Positions 1-6,376 of a stretch of 11,537 bases of DNA are shown here, in pieces. The position numbers were made by a program, and so were the translations under genes. Below the pieces are notes generated by a model. The model saw only the letters and a list, made by a program, of their open reading frames with translations. It was not told the DNA's origin and did no database searches. The number at the start of each line of letters is the position of its first letter. The first letter of the stretch is position 1. The stretch comes from Bacteroidota bacterium (GTDB lineage Bacteria > Bacteroidota > Bacteroidia > Flavobacteriales_D > Crocinitomicaceae), in assembly GCA_024280195.1 (NCBI GenBank), contig JAJRQP010000356.1, forward strand, positions 1-11,537. The letters run 5' to 3'.

Positions 1-606
1 CTTTCTGGAGCGAAGTTATTAATCATTACCTTCGGTACAGCATGGAAATATACCCAGAGAGATCTGCAACTAACTGTTGGCAACTGTCATAAGGCAGATT
101 CATCACTTTTTCTTAAAAGTCTTGCTGGCATATCAGATATGCAGCAAGTATGGATCAACCTTCTTGCAGAATTGAAAAGGGTATTCCCTCAATTAGAGGT
201 TCTGTTTACGGTAAGCCCTGTTCGTCATGTCAAAGATGGCTTGGTAGAGAATAATAGGAGTAAAGCACGTTTACTGGAATTGGTTCATTCTCTTGTAAAT
301 AAGAAACAGAGTCATTATTTTCCTGCATACGAAATTCTGATAGATGAACTTAGAGATTACCGTTTCTACGCGAATGATTTGGTTCATCCCAATCAATTGG
401 CGATCTCCTATATTTGGAAAGCTTTTCAATCATCTTGTATTAATTGTGAAACACAAGAAGTCGTAAAAGAGATTGTTCGTTTAAAATCATTGCTTTCTCA
501 CAAAAGCTTGCATCCTGATTCTAACTCAGATCGAAAAAGAATAGAGAAAGCAATGGCAGCGATTGCTGAATTCAAAAAAATACATCCTGAAATTAGTTGG
601 ACATAA
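1..606 (+). CDS. GSCFA domain protein, 3' part (5' end outside window)
   Basis: The frame is open from the first base of the window to the TAA at 604-606, giving 201 visible residues; the start lies upstream. The visible part carries blocks typical of the GSCFA family (PF08885): an ITFGTAW segment at about residues 9-15, a VGNCHK block shortly after, a core reading LFTVSPVRH and, near the end of the domain, the NDLVHPN block. The family name comes from a GSCFA motif near the N-terminus, which would lie outside the window. The fold is thought to be related to SGNH/GDSL hydrolases, and the Asp and His of NDLVHP sit where an SGNH-type Asp-x-x-His pair would be expected. The biochemical function of the family is not established. 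After the domain comes a charged, probably helical tail of about 50 residues. The gene ends just before a terminator, so it is the last gene of its transcript. Confidence 0.9.
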   Translation, partial: LSGAKLLIITFGTAWKYTQRDLQLTVGNCHKADSSLFLKSLAGISDMQQVWINLLAELKRVFPQLEVLFTVSPVRHVKDGLVENNRSKARLLELVHSLVNKKQSHYFPAYEILIDELRDYRFYANDLVHPNQLAISYIWKAFQSSCINCETQEVVKEIVRLKSLLSHKSLHPDSNSDRKRIEKAMAAIAEFKKIHPEISWT

Positions 607-633
607 AAAAAGCGTTCAATGCGAACGCTTTTT
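607..633. terminator. Bidirectional intrinsic terminator
   Basis: A perfect 11-bp stem (607-617 with 623-633) encloses a 5-nt loop. One flank is A-rich and the other T-rich, so each strand sees a hairpin ending in a T run. It lies between two converging units: the GSCFA gene ends at 606 and the minus-strand sigma/membrane-protein operon ends at 653. It probably terminates both. Confidence 0.88.
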
Positions 634-652
634 AGTAGAAGTGTAGTTGTAA

Positions 653-1888
653 TTATTTAATGATAGGAGTAATATTTCCTGAGTACTCATTATTTTCACC
701 TTTTTCAGGATTTTGTAGAGTAACCTTCCATATGTAAGTTCTTTGATTATTTACAAGTTGCCCTGTTTTTAAATCAACACCATTCCATCCTCTTGAAGAA
801 TCATTCGTTTGAAAAACGACATGTCCGTCAGTAGGATCCATAATGATTAGGTTAAAGTTTACATCTCTCTGCGTCAACGCATAAGGCATAAATGTATTTA
901 ATCGTGGATCATTGTTATTTGGTATAAATGAATTAACAGACATTAAGTTATATTGATTCTCATTATAGAATTCTTTTTGAATGCTATTTGAACAACCGTT
1001 GCTTCCTTTAGAAGAAAGCTCAATTGTTTGCATTCCTTTCTTAAAAAAATGAGCATCTACATTCTTTCCTTGAAATTCATTTCCATTAACTGTCCACGTT
1101 AAGTTAGAACCTGAAATGCTTGATAAGGTTGTTGTTGGCAAACCATTTTTAAACTTATTATCTTGGTCAATACTAAAATCAACCTTAGGCAATGATTTTA
1201 CATAAAAAGTAGCTGTTTCTGTTGATGATTTTGAGCTTAATTGGTATTTGCCAGCTTTGTGAAGAATGATATCAACTCCGCTATTAGAAGGGATTACCAT
1301 GTCTTTATCGGCACCAGTTAAGTTTAAATCAACATTATTGGTATTATCAATGTGAATTTTTTCTCCAGAACAAACTTCAGTAACAACAGGAAGTTGAAAC
1401 TTAGTCTCATTTGTTTCATTTGTGTTTTTATGAGAAGGATTCGTTTCTACAATTTTAATCTGATCTGGTGTGTTTTCTTCTGGAATAACAACAGGTTCAG
1501 TTCCGCTATTGTTCGATTCAATAGAAGTATTTTCTTCGTTGTTTATTTCTATTGAAACTTCATCAGTAGAAACTTCATTTGAAGTAACGGGAGAAGTTTT
1601 TTGAGGAGTAGTAATCTGTTCTATTTTAGTAGTATTGTCACTTGCTGCATTCTCCGAGATTTGTTCTGTTTTAACAGGAGCGGCATCTTTTTTAAAGATA
1701 ATATAGCTAGATATGGTAGCAACTGCAATTACAGAAGCAGCAGCAATCCATTTGAAAGCACCTCCAGTAGAACTAGTCGGCATTACTTTGTCTAACTTAG
1801 AACTCATTGCGGTCCAAGCATTAGGATTGTATGGAGCTTCAAACTGCTCTAAACTTTCTTTAATACTGTTTTCTAAATTATTTTTCAT
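653..1888 (-). CDS. Membrane-anchored anti-sigma-like protein with periplasmic CHU_C-like C-terminus
   Basis: The product is 411 residues from the ATG at 1888-1886. A TTG three codons upstream is possible, but the ATG lies one base after the sigma stop codon and suits translational coupling. Residues 1-45 are a short, charged, probably cytoplasmic segment with the aromatic motif NPNAW. One membrane helix spans about 46-66. Residues 68-165 are a low-complexity linker rich in Ser, Thr, Asn and Glu. Residues 167-310 look like Ig/PKD-type beta modules. Residues 318-411 resemble the CHU_C/T9SS type B C-terminal domain: NSFIPNNNDPRLNTF in place of the usual FTPNGDGxND, then GHVVFQT, RGWNG and YIWKV. 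The position directly after an ECF sigma gene and the topology suggest an anti-sigma factor; this is inferred, since no conserved zinc anti-sigma motif is visible. There is no signal peptide, so the CHU_C-like part should remain tethered in the periplasm rather than be secreted. Confidence 0.8.
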   Translation of the reverse strand: MKNNLENSIKESLEQFEAPYNPNAWTAMSSKLDKVMPTSSTGGAFKWIAAASVIAVATISSYIIFKKDAAPVKTEQISENAASDNTTKIEQITTPQKTSPVTSNEVSTDEVSIEINNEENTSIESNNSGTEPVVIPEENTPDQIKIVETNPSHKNTNETNETKFQLPVVTEVCSGEKIHIDNTNNVDLNLTGADKDMVIPSNSGVDIILHKAGKYQLSSKSSTETATFYVKSLPKVDFSIDQDNKFKNGLPTTTLSSISGSNLTWTVNGNEFQGKNVDAHFFKKGMQTIELSSKGSNGCSNSIQKEFYNENQYNLMSVNSFIPNNNDPRLNTFMPYALTQRDVNFNLIIMDPTDGHVVFQTNDSSRGWNGVDLKTGQLVNNQRTYIWKVTLQNPEKGENNEYSGNITPIIK

Positions 1889-1889
1889 T

Positions 1890-2459
1890 TTATTCAATAT
1901 TCATAAATTTCTCTTTTAAAACTTTCTGTAGATTTAATTTTGCTTTTGACAAATTAGATTTGGAAGTACCTTCACTAATTCCCAATATTTCTGCAATCTC
2001 TTTGTGTGTATATTCTTCAAGAACATACAGACTAAAGACTGCTTTGTATGCGGGAGAAAGTGCGTTGATAGCATCCATTGCTATTTCTGCCTTGATTCCA
2101 ACAAATTCGACTTCTTCTTTAATAATCATTGGGTCTTCTGCACCCAATTTAAAGTCTTCGTCTTTGTCAGTTAACATCGGATTCTTTTTGTTTTTTCGGA
2201 TGGCATCTATGGCAGTATTTGCCATGATTCTTCTAATCCATCCTTCAAAGGATCCTTTGTAATCAAATCTATCCAGTTTTTCAAAGACCTTAATGAAACC
2301 TTCTTGGAGAACTTCTTCTGCTGAGTCTCTGTCAACAGAGTAGCGCATACATACGCCAAGCATTTTGCCATAATAAAGCTTAAACAATTCCTCTTGAGAA
2401 CGTCGTTTGTTCTCTAAGCATCCTTTGATAATTAACTTTAAATGTTCTTTATTCTCCAC
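1890..2459 (-). CDS. RNA polymerase sigma-70 factor, ECF subfamily
   Basis: A 189-residue ECF sigma factor of normal length. Region sigma2 covers about residues 24-92, with the typical SAEEVLQEGFIKVF segment, the FEGWIRRI segment and an NTAIDAIRK end. Region sigma4 covers about 127-182, with LSPAYKAVFSLYVLEEYTHKEIA split over the expected helices and the recognition-helix area GISEGTSKSNLSKAK. It redirects core RNA polymerase to a dedicated promoter set. The start is GTG at 2459-2457; no in-frame ATG lies nearby upstream. An out-of-frame ATG at 2461-2459 opens a seven-residue peptide overlapping the start. The ECF-type promoter at 2474-2502 would start RNA only about ten bases ahead of the GTG, which supports this start. 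The membrane protein gene follows one base after the stop, so the two should be co-expressed and the membrane protein is the likely regulator of this sigma factor. Confidence 0.93.
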   Translation of the reverse strand: MENKEHLKLIIKGCLENKRRSQEELFKLYYGKMLGVCMRYSVDRDSAEEVLQEGFIKVFEKLDRFDYKGSFEGWIRRIMANTAIDAIRKNKKNPMLTDKDEDFKLGAEDPMIIKEEVEFVGIKAEIAMDAINALSPAYKAVFSLYVLEEYTHKEIAEILGISEGTSKSNLSKAKLNLQKVLKEKFMNIE

Positions 2460-2473
2460 ATTGTTTTCGTTGG

Positions 2474-2502
2474 TTAGACGCTCGCTTTTTTGATGGGTTG
2501 CC
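2474..2502 (-). promoter_or_regulatory. Candidate ECF-type promoter of the sigma/anti-sigma operon
   Basis: Read on the minus strand, GGCAACCC (2502-2495) is followed by CGTCTAA (2480-2474). Measured from AAC to CGTC the spacer is exactly 16 nt. AAC at -35 and CGTC at -10 with about 16 nt between is the classical ECF sigma promoter layout. It differs from the TAnnTTTG housekeeping boxes elsewhere in this window. Transcription would begin near 2467-2469, just before the GTG start. This points to positive autoregulation of the operon. Confidence 0.6.
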
Positions 2503-2625
2503 TTTTATTGATTATAAGTATTTGAAAGCGATAAATATAATGATTTGATTTGAATCTATAAGTCTTTCTCCCTACAGAAGAACGTCCGATAAAAAAGATG
2601 GATAAATTGTAGAATTTCAATACAA

Positions 2626-2654
2626 TTGTATTAATTTTATAACCAATACTTTTT
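2626..2654 (+). promoter_or_regulatory. Candidate Bacteroidota housekeeping promoter for mdh
   Basis: TTG (2626-2628), 18 nt, then TACTTTTT (2647-2654), which matches TAnnTTTG at seven of eight positions. The box ends 24 nt before the mdh ATG. A second, overlapping candidate is TTG at 2607-2609 with TAATTTTA at 2632-2639 (22-nt spacer). The rest of the 219-nt gap 2460-2678 holds the divergent ECF promoter and no gene that I can support. Confidence 0.4.
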
Positions 2655-2678
2655 AAATTCATATCAAACTAAAATAAA

Positions 2679-3617
2679 ATGAAAGTAACTGTTGTAGGAG
2701 CAGGTAACGTTGGCGCAACTTGTGCAAATGTATTAGCTCACAAAGAAATTGCAAATGAAATTGTCTTATTAGATATTAAAGAAGGATTTGCCGAAGGTAA
2801 GGCTTTAGATATCTGGGAAACTTCTCCAATTAATTTATATGATTCGAGAACTATTGGCTCTACGAATGATTATTCAAAGACTGCTGATTCTGACGTAGTC
2901 GTTATTACTTCAGGTCTTCCAAGAAAACCAGGTATGTCACGTGATGATTTAATCGCAACAAATGCTGGTATTGTGAAAATGGTAACTGAAAACGTAGTGA
3001 AACATTCTCCGAATGCTAAAATAATTTGTGTTTCTAATCCTTTGGACGTGATGACATATTGTACTTATCTAACGGCTAAGATCGATCCAAATAGAGTGTT
3101 TGGAATGGCAGGAGTTTTAGATACAGCTCGTTACCGTTCATTTTTAGCAGAAGAATTAAATATTTCTCCTAAAGATATTCAAGCAGTTTTGATGGGGGGA
3201 CACGGTGATACAATGGTTCCGTTACCAAGATATACAACAGTTGGTGGAATTCCAGTAACTGAGTTGATTTCTGAAGAGAAATTAAACGAAATCATTGAAA
3301 GAACAAAGTTCGGAGGTGGAGAAATCGTTAAATTATTAGGAACGTCTGCATGGTATGCTCCAGGAGCTGCAGCTGCTCAAATGGTGGAAGCAATCGTGAG
3401 AGATCAAAAAAGAATTTTCCCAGTTTGCGCTTGGTTACAAGGTGAATATGGAATGAATGATATTTATTTAGGTGTACCAGTTGTTCTTGGTAAGAACGGT
3501 ATCGAAAAAATCATTGAACTAGATCTTAATGAAGAGGAGAAAGCGATGCTTCAAGAATCTTCTGAAGCAGTTAGAGGAGTGATGTCAGTTTTAGACAACA
3601 TGAATATGACAGCTTAG
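2679..3617 (+). CDS. mdh: Malate dehydrogenase (LDH-like type)
   Basis: A 312-residue NAD-dependent malate dehydrogenase that interconverts malate and oxaloacetate in the TCA cycle in the cytoplasm. The N-terminal Rossmann motif GAGNVG is at residues 7-12. Asp32 at the end of the second strand favours NAD over NADP. The substrate-binding loop GLPRKPGMSRDD contains Arg82 and Arg88. SNPLDVMTY follows near residue 119. The Asp148-Arg151 segment (LDTARYR) and the catalytic His175 in GGHGD complete the active site. Arg82 with the MSR loop fits malate rather than lactate specificity. The length matches the LDH-like MDH family common in Bacteroidota, Chloroflexi and alphaproteobacteria. It is a single-gene unit with a promoter upstream and a terminator at 3635. 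No Shine-Dalgarno sequence is evident before the ATG, as usual for the phylum. Confidence 0.97.
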   Translation: MKVTVVGAGNVGATCANVLAHKEIANEIVLLDIKEGFAEGKALDIWETSPINLYDSRTIGSTNDYSKTADSDVVVITSGLPRKPGMSRDDLIATNAGIVKMVTENVVKHSPNAKIICVSNPLDVMTYCTYLTAKIDPNRVFGMAGVLDTARYRSFLAEELNISPKDIQAVLMGGHGDTMVPLPRYTTVGGIPVTELISEEKLNEIIERTKFGGGEIVKLLGTSAWYAPGAAAAQMVEAIVRDQKRIFPVCAWLQGEYGMNDIYLGVPVVLGKNGIEKIIELDLNEEEKAMLQESSEAVRGVMSVLDNMNMTA

Positions 3618-3634
3618 TCTGAACTTACTTTTTC

Positions 3635-3672
3635 AAAATCCCAGATTTTCTTGCAATTTCTGGGATTTTTTT
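3635..3672 (+). terminator. Intrinsic terminator after mdh
   Basis: A perfect 11-bp stem (3635-3645 with 3659-3669) with a 13-nt loop runs into an uninterrupted T tract (seven T at 3666-3672). It starts 17 nt after the mdh stop codon. It also shows that the next gene cannot sensibly start at the in-frame TTG at 3651, which lies inside the hairpin. Confidence 0.88.
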
Positions 3673-3685
3673 ATGGAATAATTAT

Positions 3686-3693
3686 TGAGTTTG
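3686..3693 (+). promoter_or_regulatory. Possible -7 box for the secreted-protein gene at 3708
   Basis: TGAGTTTG matches TAnnTTTG at seven of eight positions and ends 14 nt before the ATG at 3708, which would give a very short leader as for other genes here. I see no convincing -33 element, since the mdh terminator occupies that position. Confidence 0.28.
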
Positions 3694-3707
3694 CATCCAT
3701 ACATTAT

Positions 3708-5033
3708 ATGAAGTATTTATTTATAATCATCTTAATTTTGTTTACCAGTCTTTCTTTTGGACAAGAGAATGTAATTGTTGTGTTAAAAATTTCTGATAAA
3801 GGGAATAGTGATGCAGTTAGAAATGCTAAAGTTATTGTTAATAATAGTGACAGTACTTTTCAGCTCGTCTCAAATGTTTTAGGAGAGGTTAAATTTCAAT
3901 CAGAGAATGGTCAGCCGTTAATGATTTCAATTTCTCACTATAAGTACGAAAACATAAAGGAGGTAGATAGAAGAGTTTCACTGAAGAATCATTCTGACAC
4001 GGTTGTTTATTCTTTCAAAATGAAATATTTGAAAGAACAACAACTTAACACAGTAATCGCATCTGCTCCGGGTGTTCCTCAAGTTGTTTATGGTTCAGAG
4101 AAGTTACATGTGTCCGATTTTAAATTATTAAACAATGATGACTTGCTACTCTTAACCTATCCAAAACGATTAAAAAAAGGAAGTCGATTATTGGTGTACG
4201 ATGGGTTAAAAGTAAAAAACACATTCGAAATACCTGATAATGCAGAAGAATTAATACATGATTATAGAGGTAATCCACATGTTGTTTGTGAGAATAATGT
4301 CTACGGAATTCATGTTTCTGAAAATGAAATAGGTTATTCTATTGCAGAAAAAAAATACTACATGAAATACATTGCTCCGATTGTTGATACCAATAAAACC
4401 AAGATGTATTTCTCTAATTTTAATAAAGATTATCCTGCGTTTGAATATTATTCTTTTGATAATGTGGACTCAACCTATACTGAGATTCTAAAAATAAAAG
4501 ATGAATTAATGATGGAGCTTTACCGTTCAGAATATAAATGGGTAGATGTGAGAACGAAGTTATGGGCAAAGAATAAAGAGATTCAAACAGGAATTGATGC
4601 CGAAATTTGGGTGGGAGCCAACTATTTTACGCAGTCCTTATATTATAAGGAATTATATGCTCCTATGTTTCAGCGAAATGATAGTTTGTTCGTTTTTGAC
4701 TATTACAAGGATCAATTGAAGGTTTTTAATCAATCAGGAGAACAGATTGATAGCGTTGAAATCTATCATCATTATAACAAACGAAAAACAGGTTGGAAGA
4801 AAAATTTAATTCAAGACAAAACTACGGGGCAAATTTATGCTTTGTTTGATCGTGCTGGTTGGACTTTCTTAGGAAGAATAAATACCAAAACAGGTGAGAT
4901 AAGAGAGCAGATTAAATTGGAATACCGTTATGTACATGATGTGGCAATAAGATCCAATCAAGTCTATTATATTTATAGACCTTACGAGTCAGCTCAAAAG
5001 AAATTTTTGTATAAAGAAAGACTTCCTTATTGA
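3708..5033 (+). CDS. Secreted protein of unknown function with carboxypeptidase-regulatory-like N-terminal domain
   Basis: The product is 441 residues from the ATG at 3708. The in-frame TTG at 3651 is rejected because it lies in the mdh terminator and would bury the signal peptide. Residues 1-18 form a clear Sec signal peptide (MKYLFIIILILFTSLSFG) with cleavage probably before Gln19. Residues about 22-95 look like a small beta-sandwich of the carboxypeptidase-regulatory-like/CarbopepD_reg type: a VRNAKVIVNN strand, then SNVLGEVKFQ, then ISISHYKYE. The remainder, about 130-441, repeats short strand-turn-strand patterns such as DYRGNPHVVCENNVYGI and TTGQIYALFD, suggesting a beta-propeller-like fold; this is inference. 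There is no lipobox and no visible T9SS sorting domain, so it is probably periplasmic. Its stop overlaps the end of the converging TonB-like gene by 7 bp. I do not recognise the family. Confidence 0.82.
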   Translation: MKYLFIIILILFTSLSFGQENVIVVLKISDKGNSDAVRNAKVIVNNSDSTFQLVSNVLGEVKFQSENGQPLMISISHYKYENIKEVDRRVSLKNHSDTVVYSFKMKYLKEQQLNTVIASAPGVPQVVYGSEKLHVSDFKLLNNDDLLLLTYPKRLKKGSRLLVYDGLKVKNTFEIPDNAEELIHDYRGNPHVVCENNVYGIHVSENEIGYSIAEKKYYMKYIAPIVDTNKTKMYFSNFNKDYPAFEYYSFDNVDSTYTEILKIKDELMMELYRSEYKWVDVRTKLWAKNKEIQTGIDAEIWVGANYFTQSLYYKELYAPMFQRNDSLFVFDYYKDQLKVFNQSGEQIDSVEIYHHYNKRKTGWKKNLIQDKTTGQIYALFDRAGWTFLGRINTKTGEIREQIKLEYRYVHDVAIRSNQVYYIYRPYESAQKKFLYKERLPY

Positions 5034-5770
5034 AGTTCAAATCGAATTGGAATTTGTAATTTCGATTTAACACGCTCAAAATTGACTTTTTTAGGAATCC
5101 AATTTTTAAACGATTTAACAACTCGAAGAGCTTCTGCATCTAATTCCGGATGAACACCTTTTGAAACTTCAGCACTTAAAATTTCTCCTTGAATACCAAC
5201 CACAAAATGTATGGTAACAACTCCTTCTATTTTTTTGTCTCTTGCTGATTTTGGATATTTTAAATTCTTATCAATAAATTTTTGCATTTTCGTAGAGCCA
5301 CCTTTGTATTCTGCATTCTTTATTCTTCGTTTTAATCCAAATTTTTCAAAGTAATCAAAATCTTCATCTGTAAACTGGTACTTTGAAGAGATCATTTTAC
5401 TGGCAACTTTTGTTCTCTTACTTTTTGTGCTAGTTGATCTTTTAGTTTTTGTTTTTGTGGAAGATGAGGAGCTTACAACCATTTTTTCTTCGACTATATC
5501 CATGCTTACACCTTTATCTAAGATGTTATAATCAGGTTTAATAATGTCTGAAAGAACCGAAGAGAAAATTAAATTATCGTAATCAAAAGATGAATGTGAT
5601 TTAACAACTTCTGTTTTAGTAACGATTTTTTTTTCGTCACTATTCAGAATATTAGTTACTACTACCGTTCCTGTCACAGCAACAGTGGTTAAAATAGCAA
5701 CTGTACTTATCTTTGCGCTTGCTAATCCATTTTTAGCAATATTCCATCCTACGGAGTTGAAATTTTTCAT
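5027..5770 (-). CDS. TonB-like protein with C-terminal TonB domain
   Basis: The product is 247 residues from the ATG at 5770-5768. One membrane helix lies at about 19-40 after a short basic N-terminus, which gives an inner-membrane anchor with a periplasmic body. Residues 99-126 are a Ser/Thr/Lys/Arg-rich linker in place of the Pro-rich linker of classical TonB. Residues 160-247 are a TonB C-terminal domain (PF03544 type): KNLKYPKSARDKKIEG, then VVTIHFVVG, EILSAEVSKGVHPELDAEALRVV, and the NWIPKK and IPIRFEL end. This domain normally contacts outer-membrane receptors to deliver energy from ExbB/ExbD. No exbB, exbD or receptor gene is adjacent, so it is an orphan. It could be a structural or sensor protein rather than a true energy transducer. 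The 3' end overlaps the converging 3708-5033 gene by 7 bp, with no terminator between. Confidence 0.88.
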   Translation of the reverse strand: MKNFNSVGWNIAKNGLASAKISTVAILTTVAVTGTVVVTNILNSDEKKIVTKTEVVKSHSSFDYDNLIFSSVLSDIIKPDYNILDKGVSMDIVEEKMVVSSSSSTKTKTKRSTSTKSKRTKVASKMISSKYQFTDEDFDYFEKFGLKRRIKNAEYKGGSTKMQKFIDKNLKYPKSARDKKIEGVVTIHFVVGIQGEILSAEVSKGVHPELDAEALRVVKSFKNWIPKKVNFERVKSKLQIPIRFELQ

Positions 5771-5801
5771 AAAGCGGTTGTTTTTAACTTATTAAAAAGC
5801 A

Positions 5802-5832
5802 GGTTTAGGACTACTATTTAATATGGTTTAGG
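5802..5832 (-). repeat. Pair of CCTAAACC direct repeats in the TonB-like gene leader
   Basis: Two perfect copies of CCTAAACC on the minus strand (5832-5825 and 5809-5802) start 23 nt apart, about two helical turns. They lie between the predicted transcription start near 5840 and the ATG at 5770. This geometry could serve a DNA-binding regulator or an RNA-level element; the function is unknown. Confidence 0.4.
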
Positions 5833-5846
5833 TATTTGTCAGTAAG

Positions 5847-5876
5847 TAAAGTTACAATAATATTCGATAAATCAAA
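5847..5876 (-). promoter_or_regulatory. Candidate promoter of the TonB-like gene
   Basis: On the minus strand TTTG (5876-5873), 18 nt, then TAACTTTA (5854-5847), which matches the TTTG/TAnnTTTG consensus with one mismatch. The predicted start near 5840 gives a leader of about 70 nt, longer than others in the window and containing the CCTAAACC repeats. The gene-free stretch 5771-6036 holds this promoter, the repeats and the + strand promoter at 5973; I see nothing else in it. Confidence 0.45.
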
Positions 5877-5972
5877 ATTTTAAGCAGACTAAATATTATT
5901 TTTAACCGATTAGCATGTTTAAACGAGTATTGTTTTACATTTTCAGAATGTTAAATAATTTATCGAGAATTC

Positions 5973-6003
5973 TATGATTATTTCAGCAAGAATTATATCT
6001 TTG
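5973..6003 (+). promoter_or_regulatory. Promoter of the 86-residue protein gene
   Basis: TATG (5973-5976), 19 nt, then TATCTTTG (5996-6003), a perfect TAnnTTTG match and the best complete housekeeping-type promoter in the window. The predicted start near 6010 lies downstream of the in-frame ATG at 5974. The ATG at 6037 is therefore the real start, with a leader of roughly 27 nt. Confidence 0.6.
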
Positions 6004-6036
6004 GTATTCATTAAACAAACTAAAAACAATTATATT

Positions 6037-6297
6037 ATGAGTTATTACAAAACAATTGACGGAAACAAATACGATGGAGAATTACTTGAATTAGCTGATT
6101 CTTTAACATCAGGTGCGGGTGATGGAAGAATTTCTATGGCTGATGCTGAGAAAATTTTTGAAGGAGTTCGTGATGGTAATTCATACACTGACATCGAAAA
6201 AGATACAGTTGCCTACATTAGAGATAACTACAAGTGGACTGATGCTGCTGATGAGTGGTTCAGAACAGAAGTAAGAAAATGGGCGGCTACTAAATAA
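6037..6297 (+). CDS. Small conserved-looking protein of unknown function (86 aa)
   Basis: The start is the ATG at 6037 (MSYYKTIDG), chosen because the promoter at 5973-6003 would not transcribe the ATG at 5974. The protein has no signal peptide, membrane helix or cysteine and should be cytoplasmic and largely helical. Residues about 25-39 (SGAGDGRISMADAEK) resemble a degenerate EF-hand loop: Asp, Gly, Ile and a final Asp fall at the right spacing, but the first two acidic ligands are missing. The C-terminal half has the striking run DIEKDTVAYIRDNYKWTDAA followed by WFRTEVRKWAATK, rich in aromatic and charged residues. From memory, similar small proteins occur in other Bacteroidota without assigned function. 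It has its own promoter and a very strong terminator, which suggests an abundant monocistronic mRNA. No function is proposed. Confidence 0.85.
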   Translation: MSYYKTIDGNKYDGELLELADSLTSGAGDGRISMADAEKIFEGVRDGNSYTDIEKDTVAYIRDNYKWTDAADEWFRTEVRKWAATK

Positions 6298-6315
6298 GCA
6301 GAACATTAATAAATT

Positions 6316-6349
6316 AAAAAATCACTTGTGAAAACAAGTGATTTTTTTT
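6316..6349. terminator. Strong bidirectional intrinsic terminator
   Basis: A perfect 14-bp stem (6316-6329 with 6334-6347) closes on a GAAA (GNRA-type) tetraloop, with eight T at 6342-6349 on the + strand and an A tract on the left arm. It lies between the 86-residue protein gene and the converging FKBP gene that ends at 6377, and can serve both. Confidence 0.92.
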
Positions 6350-6376
6350 GACTTAAATTTTTAATAGCACCGACTT

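Noticed and set aside
1889..1897. TTG start for the anti-sigma-like protein overlapping the sigma gene by 8 bp
   Set aside because: It is possible, but the ATG at 1888, one base after the sigma stop, is simpler and adds no loss of sequence features.
2474..2662. Minus-strand reading frame of 62 codons between the sigma gene and mdh
   Set aside because: It lies over both divergent promoters, has an unconvincing basic composition and no recognisable features. The ECF promoter explains the conserved-looking part.
3651..3707. TTG start for the secreted protein
   Set aside because: It falls inside the mdh terminator hairpin. The ATG at 3708 begins exactly at a standard signal peptide.
5974..6036. 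N-terminal extension of the 86-residue protein
   Set aside because: The TATCTTTG box lies within this stretch, so the transcript would start after the ATG at 5974.
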